A stretch of DNA of 64,000 nt from an uncultured Bartonella sp. Lineage in GTDB: Bacteria > Pseudomonadota > Alphaproteobacteria > Rhizobiales > Rhizobiaceae. Shown here piece by piece: positions 47,710-57,350 of this stretch. A program made the translations under genes and the position numbers. A model generated the notes under the pieces. The model was not told the origin of the DNA. It did not search any database and worked only from the letters and a program-made list of their open reading frames with translations. The stretch spans positions 217,949-281,948 of the forward strand of contig CAMLCZ010000003.1 in the NCBI GenBank assembly GCA_946478665.1, given 5' to 3'. Position 1 is the first letter of the stretch. Each line of letters begins with the position of its first letter.

Positions 47710-49404
47710 TTATTGATTTTCTACCGTCAGATCGACTTTGTTCAGAACTGATGAAAGTTCATTTTTTAAAGCAGCGTCAAGATCTGTCGCAGTCAAACCA
47801 TTTGCGTCTTTTGCTTTAATAGATATTTTGATGGTTCCTGGCTTCATAGCAAAGTCACCAAAAGCTTTTGAAAGTTTTTGTGCTTCATCATGATTTTTAA
47901 GCAACAAGATGGGACTTTGTGTCATGATAATATCCAAATCTTGATAAAGCTCTTTTTTCAAAGCATCATGATTTTTACTTAAATGGACAGCTACATCACC
48001 AAAAATTTTATCAATAAAACCGTAATCCGAGTAACGCATATTTGCTTCAACGACGCCAATCTGATTGGCTGCCTCACTTGTTGCGTCTTTGTCACCGGAG
48101 AACAGTTTTGAATCGACATTGATAATTTTTGCTGACATCTCACCCGAACCGATATCTTTTGCATCAAAAGAAATAGTGTTCAGCGCAAGCGTTTTCTTCG
48201 ACGGATCATAGGCAAAGTCAATTTTACCTGATAAATCAAGAGTTTGATATCCTAAATCGCTTAAGAAAGCAAAACTCTTCTGGGGCATTTCTGCCGTGTT
48301 GAGCGACAAATTATCCAATGAAACCAATAGGCTTTCAGGAACTGGCTGGTTCCATTCACGTGGAGATAACTTGAATGAATTCAATTTCGCTTTGATGTTT
48401 GGTAGATCAATATCAGCCTTTTCAATTTCGGCATCAACCGACGTAATTGCAGAAACAACGGTTATGATTAAAGCGTTACGTGCTGCTTTTTCTGCTTTTT
48501 CATCGCCACTTTTTTTCGCGGCAAGATAGGTTTTAGCAAGCTCTTCAGGAATATTTTGCATTGGGTGCATCTTTAAACCACTGGTTTTGAATGTGCTTAA
48601 TGCAAAATGCGCGTGACGGCTTTTCCCTTCGAAGAGATTAATGACAATGTCACCAAGTTGTACTGGTCCAACAACGGTACGACCAACGTTATCCGGCTTA
48701 ATTTTTCCTGCAAGGATTGAATAGGCGTAACCGATATCGATATCGCGTGCTTCCATTGCGCTGCTTTGACCAACTAGCTGCAAACCATCATTGTTATCAC
48801 TTGTTTGCGCAGCTAGATCAATATTGGTGTTCATGCCTGCTATACCAACAGACCCAATAGCGCCATTTTTAAGACCAGAAAGCCAAAAACCTTTGACCAT
48901 CAGTTTTTCTGTTGCACCATTTTTACCAGTCAATGAAACTTCAATATTAGGTGCATTGACCGATGATAGGCCAACCCGCATTAATGCCTGCAAAACATGC
49001 GATTCAATTGTTGTGTCCTTATCCTTTAACACAACACCATCAAGCGTCATTTCTGGGATATGAACCTGAATATTTTCACGCTTAAGATCAAGGTCATGAA
49101 TGGTAAAAGACCCAGGCATCACCGATACTGGCGGGCGACCCGATATTGCACCAATTGTCACCGAAATACCTTCAGGTGTTGGCAGGGTAACATTCTTAAG
49201 ATTGATGTTACCCATGACGCTGACATCTGATTGATCTGCTTTGACACCATGTTTGTTGAGTTCATTAGAAACAAAGCTATTGAGATATGGTGCAGCCATA
49301 TAAAAGCCACCCACTGCCAGAATAGCCAGGATAACTATGCCCCCAATGATATAAATCAATAAGCGTTTTAGTTTTGTCAGAAACCAGCCGCCAAAATTGG
49401 CCAT
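47710..49404 (-). CDS. membrane-anchored periplasmic protein of unknown function, paralog B
   Basis: A 564-residue protein with one N-terminal membrane helix (residues ~14-36) and a long, probably periplasmic, beta-rich body. It alternates short strands in an AsmA-like way ('DVSVMGNINLKNVTLPTPEG', 'FTIHDLDLKRENIQV'). The late part aligns with the neighbour at 49420: 'LGYQTLDLSGKIDFAYD', 'INVDSKLFSGD', and the closing 'LNKVDLTVENQ'. So the two arose by duplication. There are no Cys pairs or catalytic motifs. Lipid transport or outer-membrane assembly, as for AsmA/TamB relatives, is a guess from shape only. It follows the larger paralog by 15 bp. Confidence 0.75.
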   Translation of the reverse strand: MANFGGWFLTKLKRLLIYIIGGIVILAILAVGGFYMAAPYLNSFVSNELNKHGVKADQSDVSVMGNINLKNVTLPTPEGISVTIGAISGRPPVSVMPGSFTIHDLDLKRENIQVHIPEMTLDGVVLKDKDTTIESHVLQALMRVGLSSVNAPNIEVSLTGKNGATEKLMVKGFWLSGLKNGAIGSVGIAGMNTNIDLAAQTSDNNDGLQLVGQSSAMEARDIDIGYAYSILAGKIKPDNVGRTVVGPVQLGDIVINLFEGKSRHAHFALSTFKTSGLKMHPMQNIPEELAKTYLAAKKSGDEKAEKAARNALIITVVSAITSVDAEIEKADIDLPNIKAKLNSFKLSPREWNQPVPESLLVSLDNLSLNTAEMPQKSFAFLSDLGYQTLDLSGKIDFAYDPSKKTLALNTISFDAKDIGSGEMSAKIINVDSKLFSGDKDATSEAANQIGVVEANMRYSDYGFIDKIFGDVAVHLSKNHDALKKELYQDLDIIMTQSPILLLKNHDEAQKLSKAFGDFAMKPGTIKISIKAKDANGLTATDLDAALKNELSSVLNKVDLTVENQ

Positions 49405-49419
49405 TGTATTTACCTAATC

Positions 49420-51408
49420 TTATTGTTGTACGTCAGCCGTTATATCGATTTTATTTAATAATGAAAGCGGATCATCTCGAGCAATGACGATATCCATAAA
49501 ACCGATTCCATCTGCAGATTTAGCTTTTTGGTGAATATTTAAAGTACCACCGTTTTCAATATAATTTTGTATTACTCCACCAACTTTTGCTAATTTTGCA
49601 TCACTTAATAGGAATACCATGAAAAGAGATGCTTTCATCGCGGCTTTGTGTCGCTCTTCTTTAAAATTTCTACCATTTGCTGCTTCATATTTTTCGTATT
49701 TTTTTAAATAGTCGTCAACATTGATCGAGGTATCCAACGACTTTATTCCTACACTGATAAGGGATGCGGCAACAAGTCTCAATTTATTGGCAGAAAATAT
49801 GGTTTCATTGACATTTAACAATGTACTTTGGCATGAAAATTTTCCCATATCATCAATACTATAGGCTAAATTGATTTTTAAAGATTGATCGTCACCATTC
49901 CACGCTGAATCATATACGAAATTTGATTTCAACACTTGATAGCCAAGCTCTTTTAAGGGAAAATATCGTGACTTCATGCTAAACGGAGTATTTGGGGATG
50001 TATCATGGGTAGGTGCAGTAAGACCTTTGATGTCAATGTGTAAGTTTTTCGGCATAATGCCAGAGGTAAAATCGGCGTTGACATCCATAGTATCGACGGA
50101 AACCCACATATCTTCATCATCGGAGGAATTTATCTTGAAGCCATCCAGATGCATGGCTTTGAACTGAGGTATTGGATCACCATAATCGTTATCTTCCGTT
50201 GGTAACTCACCGGATATGATACGTGCCCATCTTTGTGTAAGGGCATTGGCAAATTTTTGGTAGTTAAAGCCAGAAATCGAAAAATGCTTTAACTCTCCAA
50301 CTTTATTGCCAATTTCAAAGGTCAAATCCGTTATAGACTGGTTTAAAATGTCACCTTCATAAGACAAGGTTATGTTGTTGACGTTTGCTTTGAAATCTCT
50401 AACTTCGTCTTCTACGACAATGCCATCCATATTGATTGAAAGATCATCGCTGGACGATTTGAAAGCAGCACCATTTTCTCTCACAAATAATGAAAAGGCA
50501 TGCATTATAGTTTCTTCGCCATAGTCACGATGAAGCGTATCCATGAAGTTTCTCAATGGAAGCGGAAGAAACTTCATGGAAATTTTGTCGCCTGATATTT
50601 TTTTAATCGACACTTTTTCAGACGATGCATCATCGTCAGACGGTTTAAGCAAAATGTCATTAACCGACCATGCATCGTAAAGTTTCAAAGATTGATTGTT
50701 GTCTTCAGTCTTGGTCGGGGTTCGTGCATAAGTTTTGGCAATATTGTCGATATTGACATTTTGCAAACTCCACTTTCCTGTCTTTATAGAAAGCGGATCA
50801 TCACTATCATCATTATTGTTTGTACTCGTTGAAAAAGTAGCATCGTCCATTGTTGCTTTGCCGATAATGGCATTTTTTATGTCTTCATAAACAACGTTAT
50901 GCAAAATATAGCTATTTTGATAGTCGCCCGCCTCGTTGCCAATATTTATGGTCGGAATTTCTATTCTACCTATCGAAGCAACAACATTACCAATGAAATA
51001 AGGCGTATCTTTATTGCTTACGGTTTTTTGGGCGACATAATCATGTATCTGAATAGATGGGATAGAAATGTCATTTCCATTTCCAACGAAATGGACATTT
51101 TCCAAGGTTATATTTTTACTCTTTTCACCCAATAAGGATAAGTCACCTTTAATGGACTGAATATCGATTTCATCATTTTCACTAACTTTTATCTTGGCAT
51201 TAAGTGCAACGAAATTTCTATGCCTATCGACAACCAGTGAATCATAACTTACGTGGTTGAGAGCTAGAAACTTTTTAACGTGCCTTTCAGCCGAATGTAT
51301 AAAGTAAAAGGCAATACCACCAGCAATAATAGCAAGAACCACTATGGCGATAATGGATTTGATCCATATTGATTTTTTATGGGGCTTCTCAATGGTGTTT
51401 TGGCTCAT
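49420..51408 (-). CDS. membrane-anchored periplasmic protein of unknown function, paralog A
   Basis: A 662-residue protein with an N-terminal membrane helix (residues ~15-33) and a long beta-rich outer part rich in Asp, Asn and Ser. Many 'D-hydrophobic-x-hydrophobic' strands ('EIDIQSIKGDLSL', 'GNDISIPSIQIHDY') suggest an extended sheet as in AsmA-like proteins. The end 'LGYQVLKSNFVYDSAW', 'LLNVNETIFSANK' and 'LLNKIDITADVQQ' matches paralog B. It is the first gene of the two-gene operon, with the promoter in the gap above 51408. I do not recognise a named family. The size and anchoring argue for an envelope role, not an enzyme. Confidence 0.75.
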   Translation of the reverse strand: MSQNTIEKPHKKSIWIKSIIAIVVLAIIAGGIAFYFIHSAERHVKKFLALNHVSYDSLVVDRHRNFVALNAKIKVSENDEIDIQSIKGDLSLLGEKSKNITLENVHFVGNGNDISIPSIQIHDYVAQKTVSNKDTPYFIGNVVASIGRIEIPTINIGNEAGDYQNSYILHNVVYEDIKNAIIGKATMDDATFSTSTNNNDDSDDPLSIKTGKWSLQNVNIDNIAKTYARTPTKTEDNNQSLKLYDAWSVNDILLKPSDDDASSEKVSIKKISGDKISMKFLPLPLRNFMDTLHRDYGEETIMHAFSLFVRENGAAFKSSSDDLSINMDGIVVEDEVRDFKANVNNITLSYEGDILNQSITDLTFEIGNKVGELKHFSISGFNYQKFANALTQRWARIISGELPTEDNDYGDPIPQFKAMHLDGFKINSSDDEDMWVSVDTMDVNADFTSGIMPKNLHIDIKGLTAPTHDTSPNTPFSMKSRYFPLKELGYQVLKSNFVYDSAWNGDDQSLKINLAYSIDDMGKFSCQSTLLNVNETIFSANKLRLVAASLISVGIKSLDTSINVDDYLKKYEKYEAANGRNFKEERHKAAMKASLFMVFLLSDAKLAKVGGVIQNYIENGGTLNIHQKAKSADGIGFMDIVIARDDPLSLLNKIDITADVQQ

Positions 51409-52149
51409 AAATTTTCCTATTATACAGTGGCGTTAGGTTGTAAAATTATATCAAAAGTATCAAAATGATGTTGTTTTGAAGGCTAAAGCAATAATATATA
51501 CTGCAAAAGCAGGAGTCTTCCACATTTTGCATCAAATGCTACTTTAATAACATTTTTGATTGTTGATTGCATCTATTCACTGAATTTTGACTCTGTTCCA
51601 ATGGTCTTGTGCCTTAAAAGCGCTCCCTTAAAATCCCTCAATGTGTGTAAATCCACCATATTCTGTTTTTAATGGCGTAAGTTAAAGCAGATAATTGCAG
51701 CTTTCAATTTGTCCAATATTTTCCAATATTTATTGTCAACCAAAGATAATCCTTGGTGTTTTATCAAGCTTAATGATTGGATTATTTACATGCTTGGTCA
51801 GACTATTTAATTGATTGGCTAAATTCTTGAATTAATAAGTTGGTTAGATTCATAAGTAATGCTTGAAATCATGCATATCGCGCATATCGTAAGAATCTGC
51901 TTGATGCGTTTTGTCCAATCAAAACAGTTGTAAAACGGCACATGACATATGTGGCAGGGGGATTTAAAAGAGCCACAATTTTATAAAATTTGGCAAAAAT
52001 TAAGCGTTTAGAATAGACAAGCTCTTTACAAAAAAACTTAAATTTTAATATTATAGAGCAATCTTCCTATGCAATTTGTTCGCCATATAACGGGGCTGTT
52101 TTCTGATGTTTTTCAAGCAGCTTTTGTTTTGTAATAGTTGTTTGATGAG
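51409..52149. other. 741-bp gap, divergent promoter region
   Basis: It lies between the tandem paralog operon (minus) and the DHA2 exporter (plus). It is AT-rich with small direct repeats (TCCAATATT twice near 51715, CATATCG twice near 51880). No gene or RNA is supported. The length is unusual for this compact window. Confidence 0.5.
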
Positions 52150-53577
52150 ATGATGCCGATATTAAACACAAGTCTTGACCAGAAAAAATCCACCGCTCAA
52201 TGGATTGCGATGTTGGTTGCAGCAGCATTTTTCATGGAAAATCTCGATGCGACCGTCATTACAACTGCACTTCCACAGATGGGCGTTACTTTTCATACAG
52301 ACCCCGTCAACATTAATATAGGTATGAGTGCCTATATGCTAACGCTTGGGGTGTTTATCCCAGCAAGTGGCTGGTTAACAGACCGTTTTGGCTCGCGCCT
52401 CATGTTTTCCTTAGCGGTATTGTTATTTACTATTGCATCCTGTTTGTGCGGTCTTTCTACAAATCTTACAATGTTTGTCGCCGCAAGAATCTTGCAGGGA
52501 ATTGGCGGCGCGATGATGGTGCCGGTAGGCAGGCTTGTCGTATTGCGGCAGACACCAAAGGAAAAATTGGTACAAGCAATTGCGCTTTTAACATGGCCTG
52601 GTTTGGTGGCGCCAGTATTGGGTCCCCCCATTGGCGGGTTGATTGCACAATACTTTCATTGGAGCCTTATTTTTTACCTCAATATACCGATAGGCCTTGC
52701 AATCCTCATTTTGAGTTTGAAAATTTTTCCCGATGAACAGCTAAAAACAGTGAGAAGTTTTGATGTTGTTGGCTTTTTATTGACGGGGCTAGGTCTGGCA
52801 ACAATGCTGTTTGCAGCCGAAGAGATTGGCAATATCGACGGTGTATCGTGGCTGGTCATAGGTTGTTTTTCAGTCGGATCTGTTGCGCTGGTTTTAAGTG
52901 TTTTGCACTTGAAACATAGCGAAACACCACTCGTTTCATTAGATGCGCTTGCCTATAAAACATTTGCCGTTTCCATTTATGGCGGCACAGCATTTCGCAT
53001 GACGGCAAATGCCGTCGTTTTTATCCTTCCATTAATGGCTCAATTGGCTTTGGGCTTTACGCCGACACAAGCTGGGTTGTTACTCATGCCGATATTTATC
53101 GGAAATTTGGCCAATAAACCCTTTACAACCCCTTTGATGCGTATACTCGGTTTTCGTCGCACATTGATATGGAATTGTATTTTAAATGCGTTGTTTTTGG
53201 GCCTCTATGGCACATTTTCAAACCAAATGCCGTTATGGCTGATGGTTGGTATCTTGGCGCTTAGTGGTGTGTTTCGTTCAATCCAGTTTACGGCGCTCAA
53301 CGCCATTGCTTTTGCGGACATCGAGGCTGACCATATGAATGGTGCCAACACATTGTTTTCAACCATTTTTCAATTAGGGATAGGGCTTGGAATAGCATTG
53401 GGCGCAATTTGCCTGCGTCTTGGTTCTGCTGTCACAAATTTGTCACTTAATGCATCTGTTTTACCATTTCAAATTGCATTGTTTATCGTGGCGGGCGTTA
53501 GTATCACGCCATTGTGGGGTCTTTTACGGCTTCATCGTGATGCAGGAGATCTTGTCGCAGGGCGTGTGAAAGGATAA
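52150..53577 (+). CDS. MFS multidrug exporter, DHA2 (EmrB/MdtD-like) family
   Basis: A ~475-residue, 14-segment major facilitator. TM1 carries 'FFMENLDATVITTALPQMG', the DHA2 motif D1 LDxTIVNVALP in a diverged form, and 'SGWLTDRFGSRLMF' is motif A. 'LQGIGGAMMVPVGRLVVLR' and 'GPPIGGLIAQYFHWSLIFYLNIPIG' are motifs B and C of drug:H+ antiporters, and the whole resembles MdtD. It likely exports a drug or metabolite. The ATG at 52150 is preferred over an upstream TTG (52138); a second ATG follows at once. It is followed by an SLC13 permease and a FUSC protein on the same strand. Confidence 0.87.
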   Translation: MMPILNTSLDQKKSTAQWIAMLVAAAFFMENLDATVITTALPQMGVTFHTDPVNINIGMSAYMLTLGVFIPASGWLTDRFGSRLMFSLAVLLFTIASCLCGLSTNLTMFVAARILQGIGGAMMVPVGRLVVLRQTPKEKLVQAIALLTWPGLVAPVLGPPIGGLIAQYFHWSLIFYLNIPIGLAILILSLKIFPDEQLKTVRSFDVVGFLLTGLGLATMLFAAEEIGNIDGVSWLVIGCFSVGSVALVLSVLHLKHSETPLVSLDALAYKTFAVSIYGGTAFRMTANAVVFILPLMAQLALGFTPTQAGLLLMPIFIGNLANKPFTTPLMRILGFRRTLIWNCILNALFLGLYGTFSNQMPLWLMVGILALSGVFRSIQFTALNAIAFADIEADHMNGANTLFSTIFQLGIGLGIALGAICLRLGSAVTNLSLNASVLPFQIALFIVAGVSITPLWGLLRLHRDAGDLVAGRVKG

Positions 53578-53658
53578 AATAAAAAGAAAAAGCCATGATA
53601 AGGCTCACGGGAACAATGCGGCTAAAAACGCAATAAAACGGGTAGGGATCACGTCACT

Positions 53659-55431
53659 ATGACCACAGATCAAATAATGGCATTTTCTATTATTATATTG
53701 ATGATGATTGTATTCATTTACGATCGGTTTCGTTATGATGTCGTTGCGGTTTGCACGCTTTTACTCGCCTGTGCCGTTGGTATCGTCAGCCCGAAAGAAG
53801 CTTTTTCTGGCTTCAGTGATGATATTGTGATTATTGTCGGCAGTGCTTTGCTTGTAAGCGCTGGTGTTGCCCGTTCTGGTGTGATGGAAATAATCATTCA
53901 ACGGATTTGGCCAGATGTGAAATCTGTCCGGTTACAGCTGTGTTTTTTGGTTATAACGGTCACTATTCTTTCAGCCTTTGTTAAAAATATCGGTGCTTTG
54001 GCTATTATGTTGCCTATTGCATTCCAGTTTGCACGCCGTTCCAACGTATCACCATCAGTGTTCCTCATGCCTATGTCTTTCGGAGCATTGCTTGGTGGCT
54101 TGATGACACAGATTGGCACATCGCCCAATGTTGTGGTTTCGGCAATGCGTGAAAGATTGGTGGGAACATCTTTTACCATGTTTGATTTTACACCAGTTGG
54201 CGCAACCGTTGCGGCAGCAGGTGTTCTCTATCTGGTATTTTTTTCATGGCTCGTGCCAGTACGCACACGCAAAGCCGGTATGAATAGCGATAGTCTTGCT
54301 ATTAGGGATTATATTTCTGAAGCAACAGTCGGTGCAAATTCATCAATTGTCGGAAAATATATATCCGACCTTGTAAAACCGTCTGCTGGAGAAGCAATGG
54401 TCTTACAAATTATCCGTAATAAAAAGCTTATCTCGCCATTGCCAGATTTTATTCTGGATGAAGGTGATGTTGTCGTTCTTGAAGGACCACATGAGGCATT
54501 GGATTCAGTTATCAACTCGGCGCGATTGGAAATGGCGACGAAACGGAATGTGCTATCCGGTGATAAATCCGGTCAGATTGATGTCGTTGAAGCTGTTATC
54601 ACAGACAATTCACCGCTCATTGGAATTAGCGCCAAAAGACTTTCTTTGTTTGACCGTTATGATGTTAATTTATTGGCACTAAGTCGCCAGCAAGAGCGCG
54701 TAAGACAACGTTTGGGCGATATCGTTTTCCGTTTGGGCGATGTTATTGTGTTGCAAGGCAGGGATGATGTTATTCCCCATCTATTACAGGAACTTAAGTG
54801 TTTGCCCTTGGCTAAGCGCAATATTTTATTTGGTAGTTTGCGCCGTGGTTTGGTGCCTTTGGCAATATTAATAACAGCGGTTGTTGCGACAGCAACACAA
54901 ATGGTACCGGTGGCATTAGCTTTTTTTGCCGCTGCCGTGGCAATGGTAGTGTTTCGCGTTATTCCGGGGCGCGATGTCTATAAGGCTCTTGATGGGCAAA
55001 TATTGGTGATGCTGGCGGCCCTTATCCCAGTGAGTGAAGCATTGGAAAAAACAGGCTGCACCGATTTAATTGGCCATTGGTTGAGTGTTTTTGCTGCTAA
55101 CTTGCCACCTTATGGTGCGCTCGCGGTCATACTCGTTGCAGCAATGCTTGTTACGCCATTTCTTAATAATGCGGCAACAGTTATGGTTATGGCGCCTATC
55201 GCATCGAGTTTTGCAGCATCGCTTCATTATAAACCTGAGGCATTTTTAATGGCTGTGGCAATTGGTGCAGGGTCAGATTTTTTGACACCGATAGGGCATC
55301 AATGCAATATGTTGGTTATGGCGCCGGGGGGCTATCATTTTAGCGATTATCCTAGGGTCGGGGCACCCCTTAGTATATTAATTGCTGTTGTTTCGGTTCC
55401 TATGCTTATGTGGGTATGGCCTCTTCGATGA
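53659..55431 (+). CDS. SLC13/DASS-family permease with two TrkA-C (RCK-C) domains
   Basis: A 590-residue permease. The first membrane block (residues ~5-195) and the second (~400-590) flank a cytoplasmic insert with two TrkA-C domains (about residues 205-290 and 300-375; 'GDVVVLEGPHEAL', 'GDVIVLQGRDDVI'). The substrate loops are 'MTQIGTSPNVVVSAM' and 'PFLNNAATVMVMAPIA'. This layout belongs to the SLC13 branch related to sulfate and tellurite/arsenite-like carriers with regulatory insert domains. The anion is not readable from sequence; sulfate or a dicarboxylate is possible. It overlaps the FUSC gene by ATGA at 55428-55431. Confidence 0.88.
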   Translation: MTTDQIMAFSIIILMMIVFIYDRFRYDVVAVCTLLLACAVGIVSPKEAFSGFSDDIVIIVGSALLVSAGVARSGVMEIIIQRIWPDVKSVRLQLCFLVITVTILSAFVKNIGALAIMLPIAFQFARRSNVSPSVFLMPMSFGALLGGLMTQIGTSPNVVVSAMRERLVGTSFTMFDFTPVGATVAAAGVLYLVFFSWLVPVRTRKAGMNSDSLAIRDYISEATVGANSSIVGKYISDLVKPSAGEAMVLQIIRNKKLISPLPDFILDEGDVVVLEGPHEALDSVINSARLEMATKRNVLSGDKSGQIDVVEAVITDNSPLIGISAKRLSLFDRYDVNLLALSRQQERVRQRLGDIVFRLGDVIVLQGRDDVIPHLLQELKCLPLAKRNILFGSLRRGLVPLAILITAVVATATQMVPVALAFFAAAVAMVVFRVIPGRDVYKALDGQILVMLAALIPVSEALEKTGCTDLIGHWLSVFAANLPPYGALAVILVAAMLVTPFLNNAATVMVMAPIASSFAASLHYKPEAFLMAVAIGAGSDFLTPIGHQCNMLVMAPGGYHFSDYPRVGAPLSILIAVVSVPMLMWVWPLR

Positions 55432-56567
55432 ATATTAATTTTAAGCTCAAGATAAAACAGGCCGTCAATCAGGTCAGGGCAAGCTGGAAAGATGCTTTTT
55501 GTGCCGGTTTGGCATCAGGGTTGGCGTGGCTTGTGTCTGTTCATTTCCTTGGTCACGAACATCCAATCTATGCTGCAATGACGGCACTCATCTGCTTGGC
55601 GCCTGGTTTGCCCAGCCACGGGCGGCAGGCAATCTATGTTCTTATTGGCGTATTAACCGGCGTTGTGGTTGGCGAGTTGACATTGCTTCTTCCGCCAATG
55701 CCAACGGAAGTGCGTATTGCTATTGTGGGATTTGCCGGCATGACCATTGCCTCAGCCTATGCCATTGTGCCTGCAATCATTACACAAGCTGGTATTTCCG
55801 CAGTCATGGTTTTTGCTTTAGGTGCCGATGTGGCAGGTTGGACACGGGTGATTGACGTTGCCGTCGGGACATCGATAGGACTGATATTCAGCCAGATAAT
55901 TTTTACACCCGATCAATTGAAAACCCTGCATTTGGCTGTTGAACGTTTTTTCAGGGAACTAGCAACCAATTTTACACTGGCCGCTGATGCACTTGAAAAG
56001 CGCAACACAAATGCGGCTATTAAGGCCATGAAAAGTTGTGGGCGCACACATACAGCTTTGGTTGCACTCATTTCAGCCATAGATGTGGCGCGCAACAATG
56101 CGCGTTGGACATTGCGCGGTCGGTTATCATCTCGGGAGGTTGCTTCATTATCGGCTCGTTATGACCAGTCGGGTATCAGGCTATATGCATCTTCATTGTT
56201 ATTTTGCGAAGCGATGGTGAATGCCATTCGTAAACATCGTGAAAACCCACCAGAGTGGCTGGTGGAAGCCTTACGGCTTGTTGTGCAAAATTGCCGCCAT
56301 ATTGCTGGTGAAGGTAAGGAAGGCGAAGAGTTTGTGTTTCCCGATCGTTCACAAAGAGCTGAAGCATCAATGAGTTGGCGTGAATGTGTCTTGGATATCG
56401 AAATGGTAGAAAATACATTGGCGCGCTTTTATAAAAGCAAAACAAGAAAAAGCCGCCTTACCGCTTACCGCAAGAAACAGATATTGGATGCAGTCCGTGC
56501 AGAAGTTGCTGCACGTAAACGGACAGAGCAGGTTGTTGAAGAAGATGAAAAGGATCGAAACAACTAG
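55428..56567 (+). CDS. FUSC-family inner-membrane protein
   Basis: A ~379-residue protein with a FUSC_2-like N-terminal half of six hydrophobic segments ('AFCAGLASGLAWLVSVHFLG', 'HPIYAAMTALICLAPGLPSHGRQA' regions) and a helical, charged C-terminal cytoplasmic half that ends in a Lys/Arg/Glu-rich tail. FUSC proteins export aromatic acids or relate to fusaric acid resistance; many have no known ligand. The ATG at 55428 overlaps the SLC13 stop (ATGA), so the two are coupled; earlier starts inside the permease are less likely. A hairpin with a T run follows the gene. Confidence 0.85.
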   Translation: MNINFKLKIKQAVNQVRASWKDAFCAGLASGLAWLVSVHFLGHEHPIYAAMTALICLAPGLPSHGRQAIYVLIGVLTGVVVGELTLLLPPMPTEVRIAIVGFAGMTIASAYAIVPAIITQAGISAVMVFALGADVAGWTRVIDVAVGTSIGLIFSQIIFTPDQLKTLHLAVERFFRELATNFTLAADALEKRNTNAAIKAMKSCGRTHTALVALISAIDVARNNARWTLRGRLSSREVASLSARYDQSGIRLYASSLLFCEAMVNAIRKHRENPPEWLVEALRLVVQNCRHIAGEGKEGEEFVFPDRSQRAEASMSWRECVLDIEMVENTLARFYKSKTRKSRLTAYRKKQILDAVRAEVAARKRTEQVVEEDEKDRNN

Positions 56568-56572
56568 AATGT

Positions 56573-56602
56573 GGTCAAGTGGCCTATTTATGACCTTTTT
56601 TT
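56573..56602 (+). terminator. terminator after the FUSC gene
   Basis: GGTCA (56573-56577) pairs with TGACC (56591-56595) and runs into TTTTTTT. The stem is short but the T run is strong. Confidence 0.6.
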
Positions 56603-56675
56603 CGCGTTAGGGCTACCATCTTCATCAATTTATGCTTAAAAGCGCAAGAAACGCCAATTGTGACAGGACAGACGA

Positions 56676-57347
56676 ATGTCGGATGAAAGTTTTATTCGCG
56701 AAGTCAATGAAGAACTTCGGCAAGAAAAAGCCAAAGCCTTATGGGGACGTTATGGCCCCTATACGATTCTTGCAGCTATCCTTCTTGTTTTAGCAACCTG
56801 TGCTTATCAGATTTATGACCATTGGGAGACGAGTAAAGCTGGTAGCATTGGTGACAATATGCTGACAGGTCTCGACTTGGCAGAAAATGGCAGTTTTGAT
56901 GAAGCCTTGAAAAAATTGGACGATGTCGAAAAATCAGGTTTTGGCGATTATCCAATTTTAGCGCAATTGCGTATGGCCTCTGTCTATATGGAACAGGGCG
57001 ATGCGGCCAAGGCTGTTGCCGGATTTGATGCCGTCGCATCAAATGAAAAAGCCCCTGTCATTTTAAAGAAAGTAGCTAAAATCAGAGCGGCTTATATTCT
57101 TGTTGATACGGGTTCGTTTGACGATGTTGAAAAACGTGTCAAGGATTTAGCAACGGATGTTGAGCCTATGCGCATTGCTGCGCGTGAAGCTTTAGGACTT
57201 TCGGCTTATAAAGCTGGAAAAATGCAAGATGCCGCTTATTATTTTCAAAAGATTGTTGATGAAGGTCTCAATGGGATACGGTCAACAGAACGGGCTCGTA
57301 TGATGCTTGAACTTCTGCAAGGTTCAGGTGTTGTCGCAAAAGGATAA
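56676..57347 (+). CDS. YfgM-like tetratricopeptide protein
   Basis: A 223-residue protein with a short cytoplasmic N-terminus, one membrane helix (residues ~28-48, 'GPYTILAAILLVLATCAYQI' area) and a periplasmic TPR-like body (TPR_21) of paired helices ('GSFDEALKKLDDVEKSG', 'GKMQDAAYYFQKIVDEG'). The YfgM family links the Sec translocon and periplasmic chaperones in E. coli; that role is carried over by homology only. It is 3 bp ahead of der, the order found in many proteobacteria (yfgM-bamB-der, here without bamB). Confidence 0.87.
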   Translation: MSDESFIREVNEELRQEKAKALWGRYGPYTILAAILLVLATCAYQIYDHWETSKAGSIGDNMLTGLDLAENGSFDEALKKLDDVEKSGFGDYPILAQLRMASVYMEQGDAAKAVAGFDAVASNEKAPVILKKVAKIRAAYILVDTGSFDDVEKRVKDLATDVEPMRIAAREALGLSAYKAGKMQDAAYYFQKIVDEGLNGIRSTERARMMLELLQGSGVVAKG

Positions 57348-57350
57348 ATT

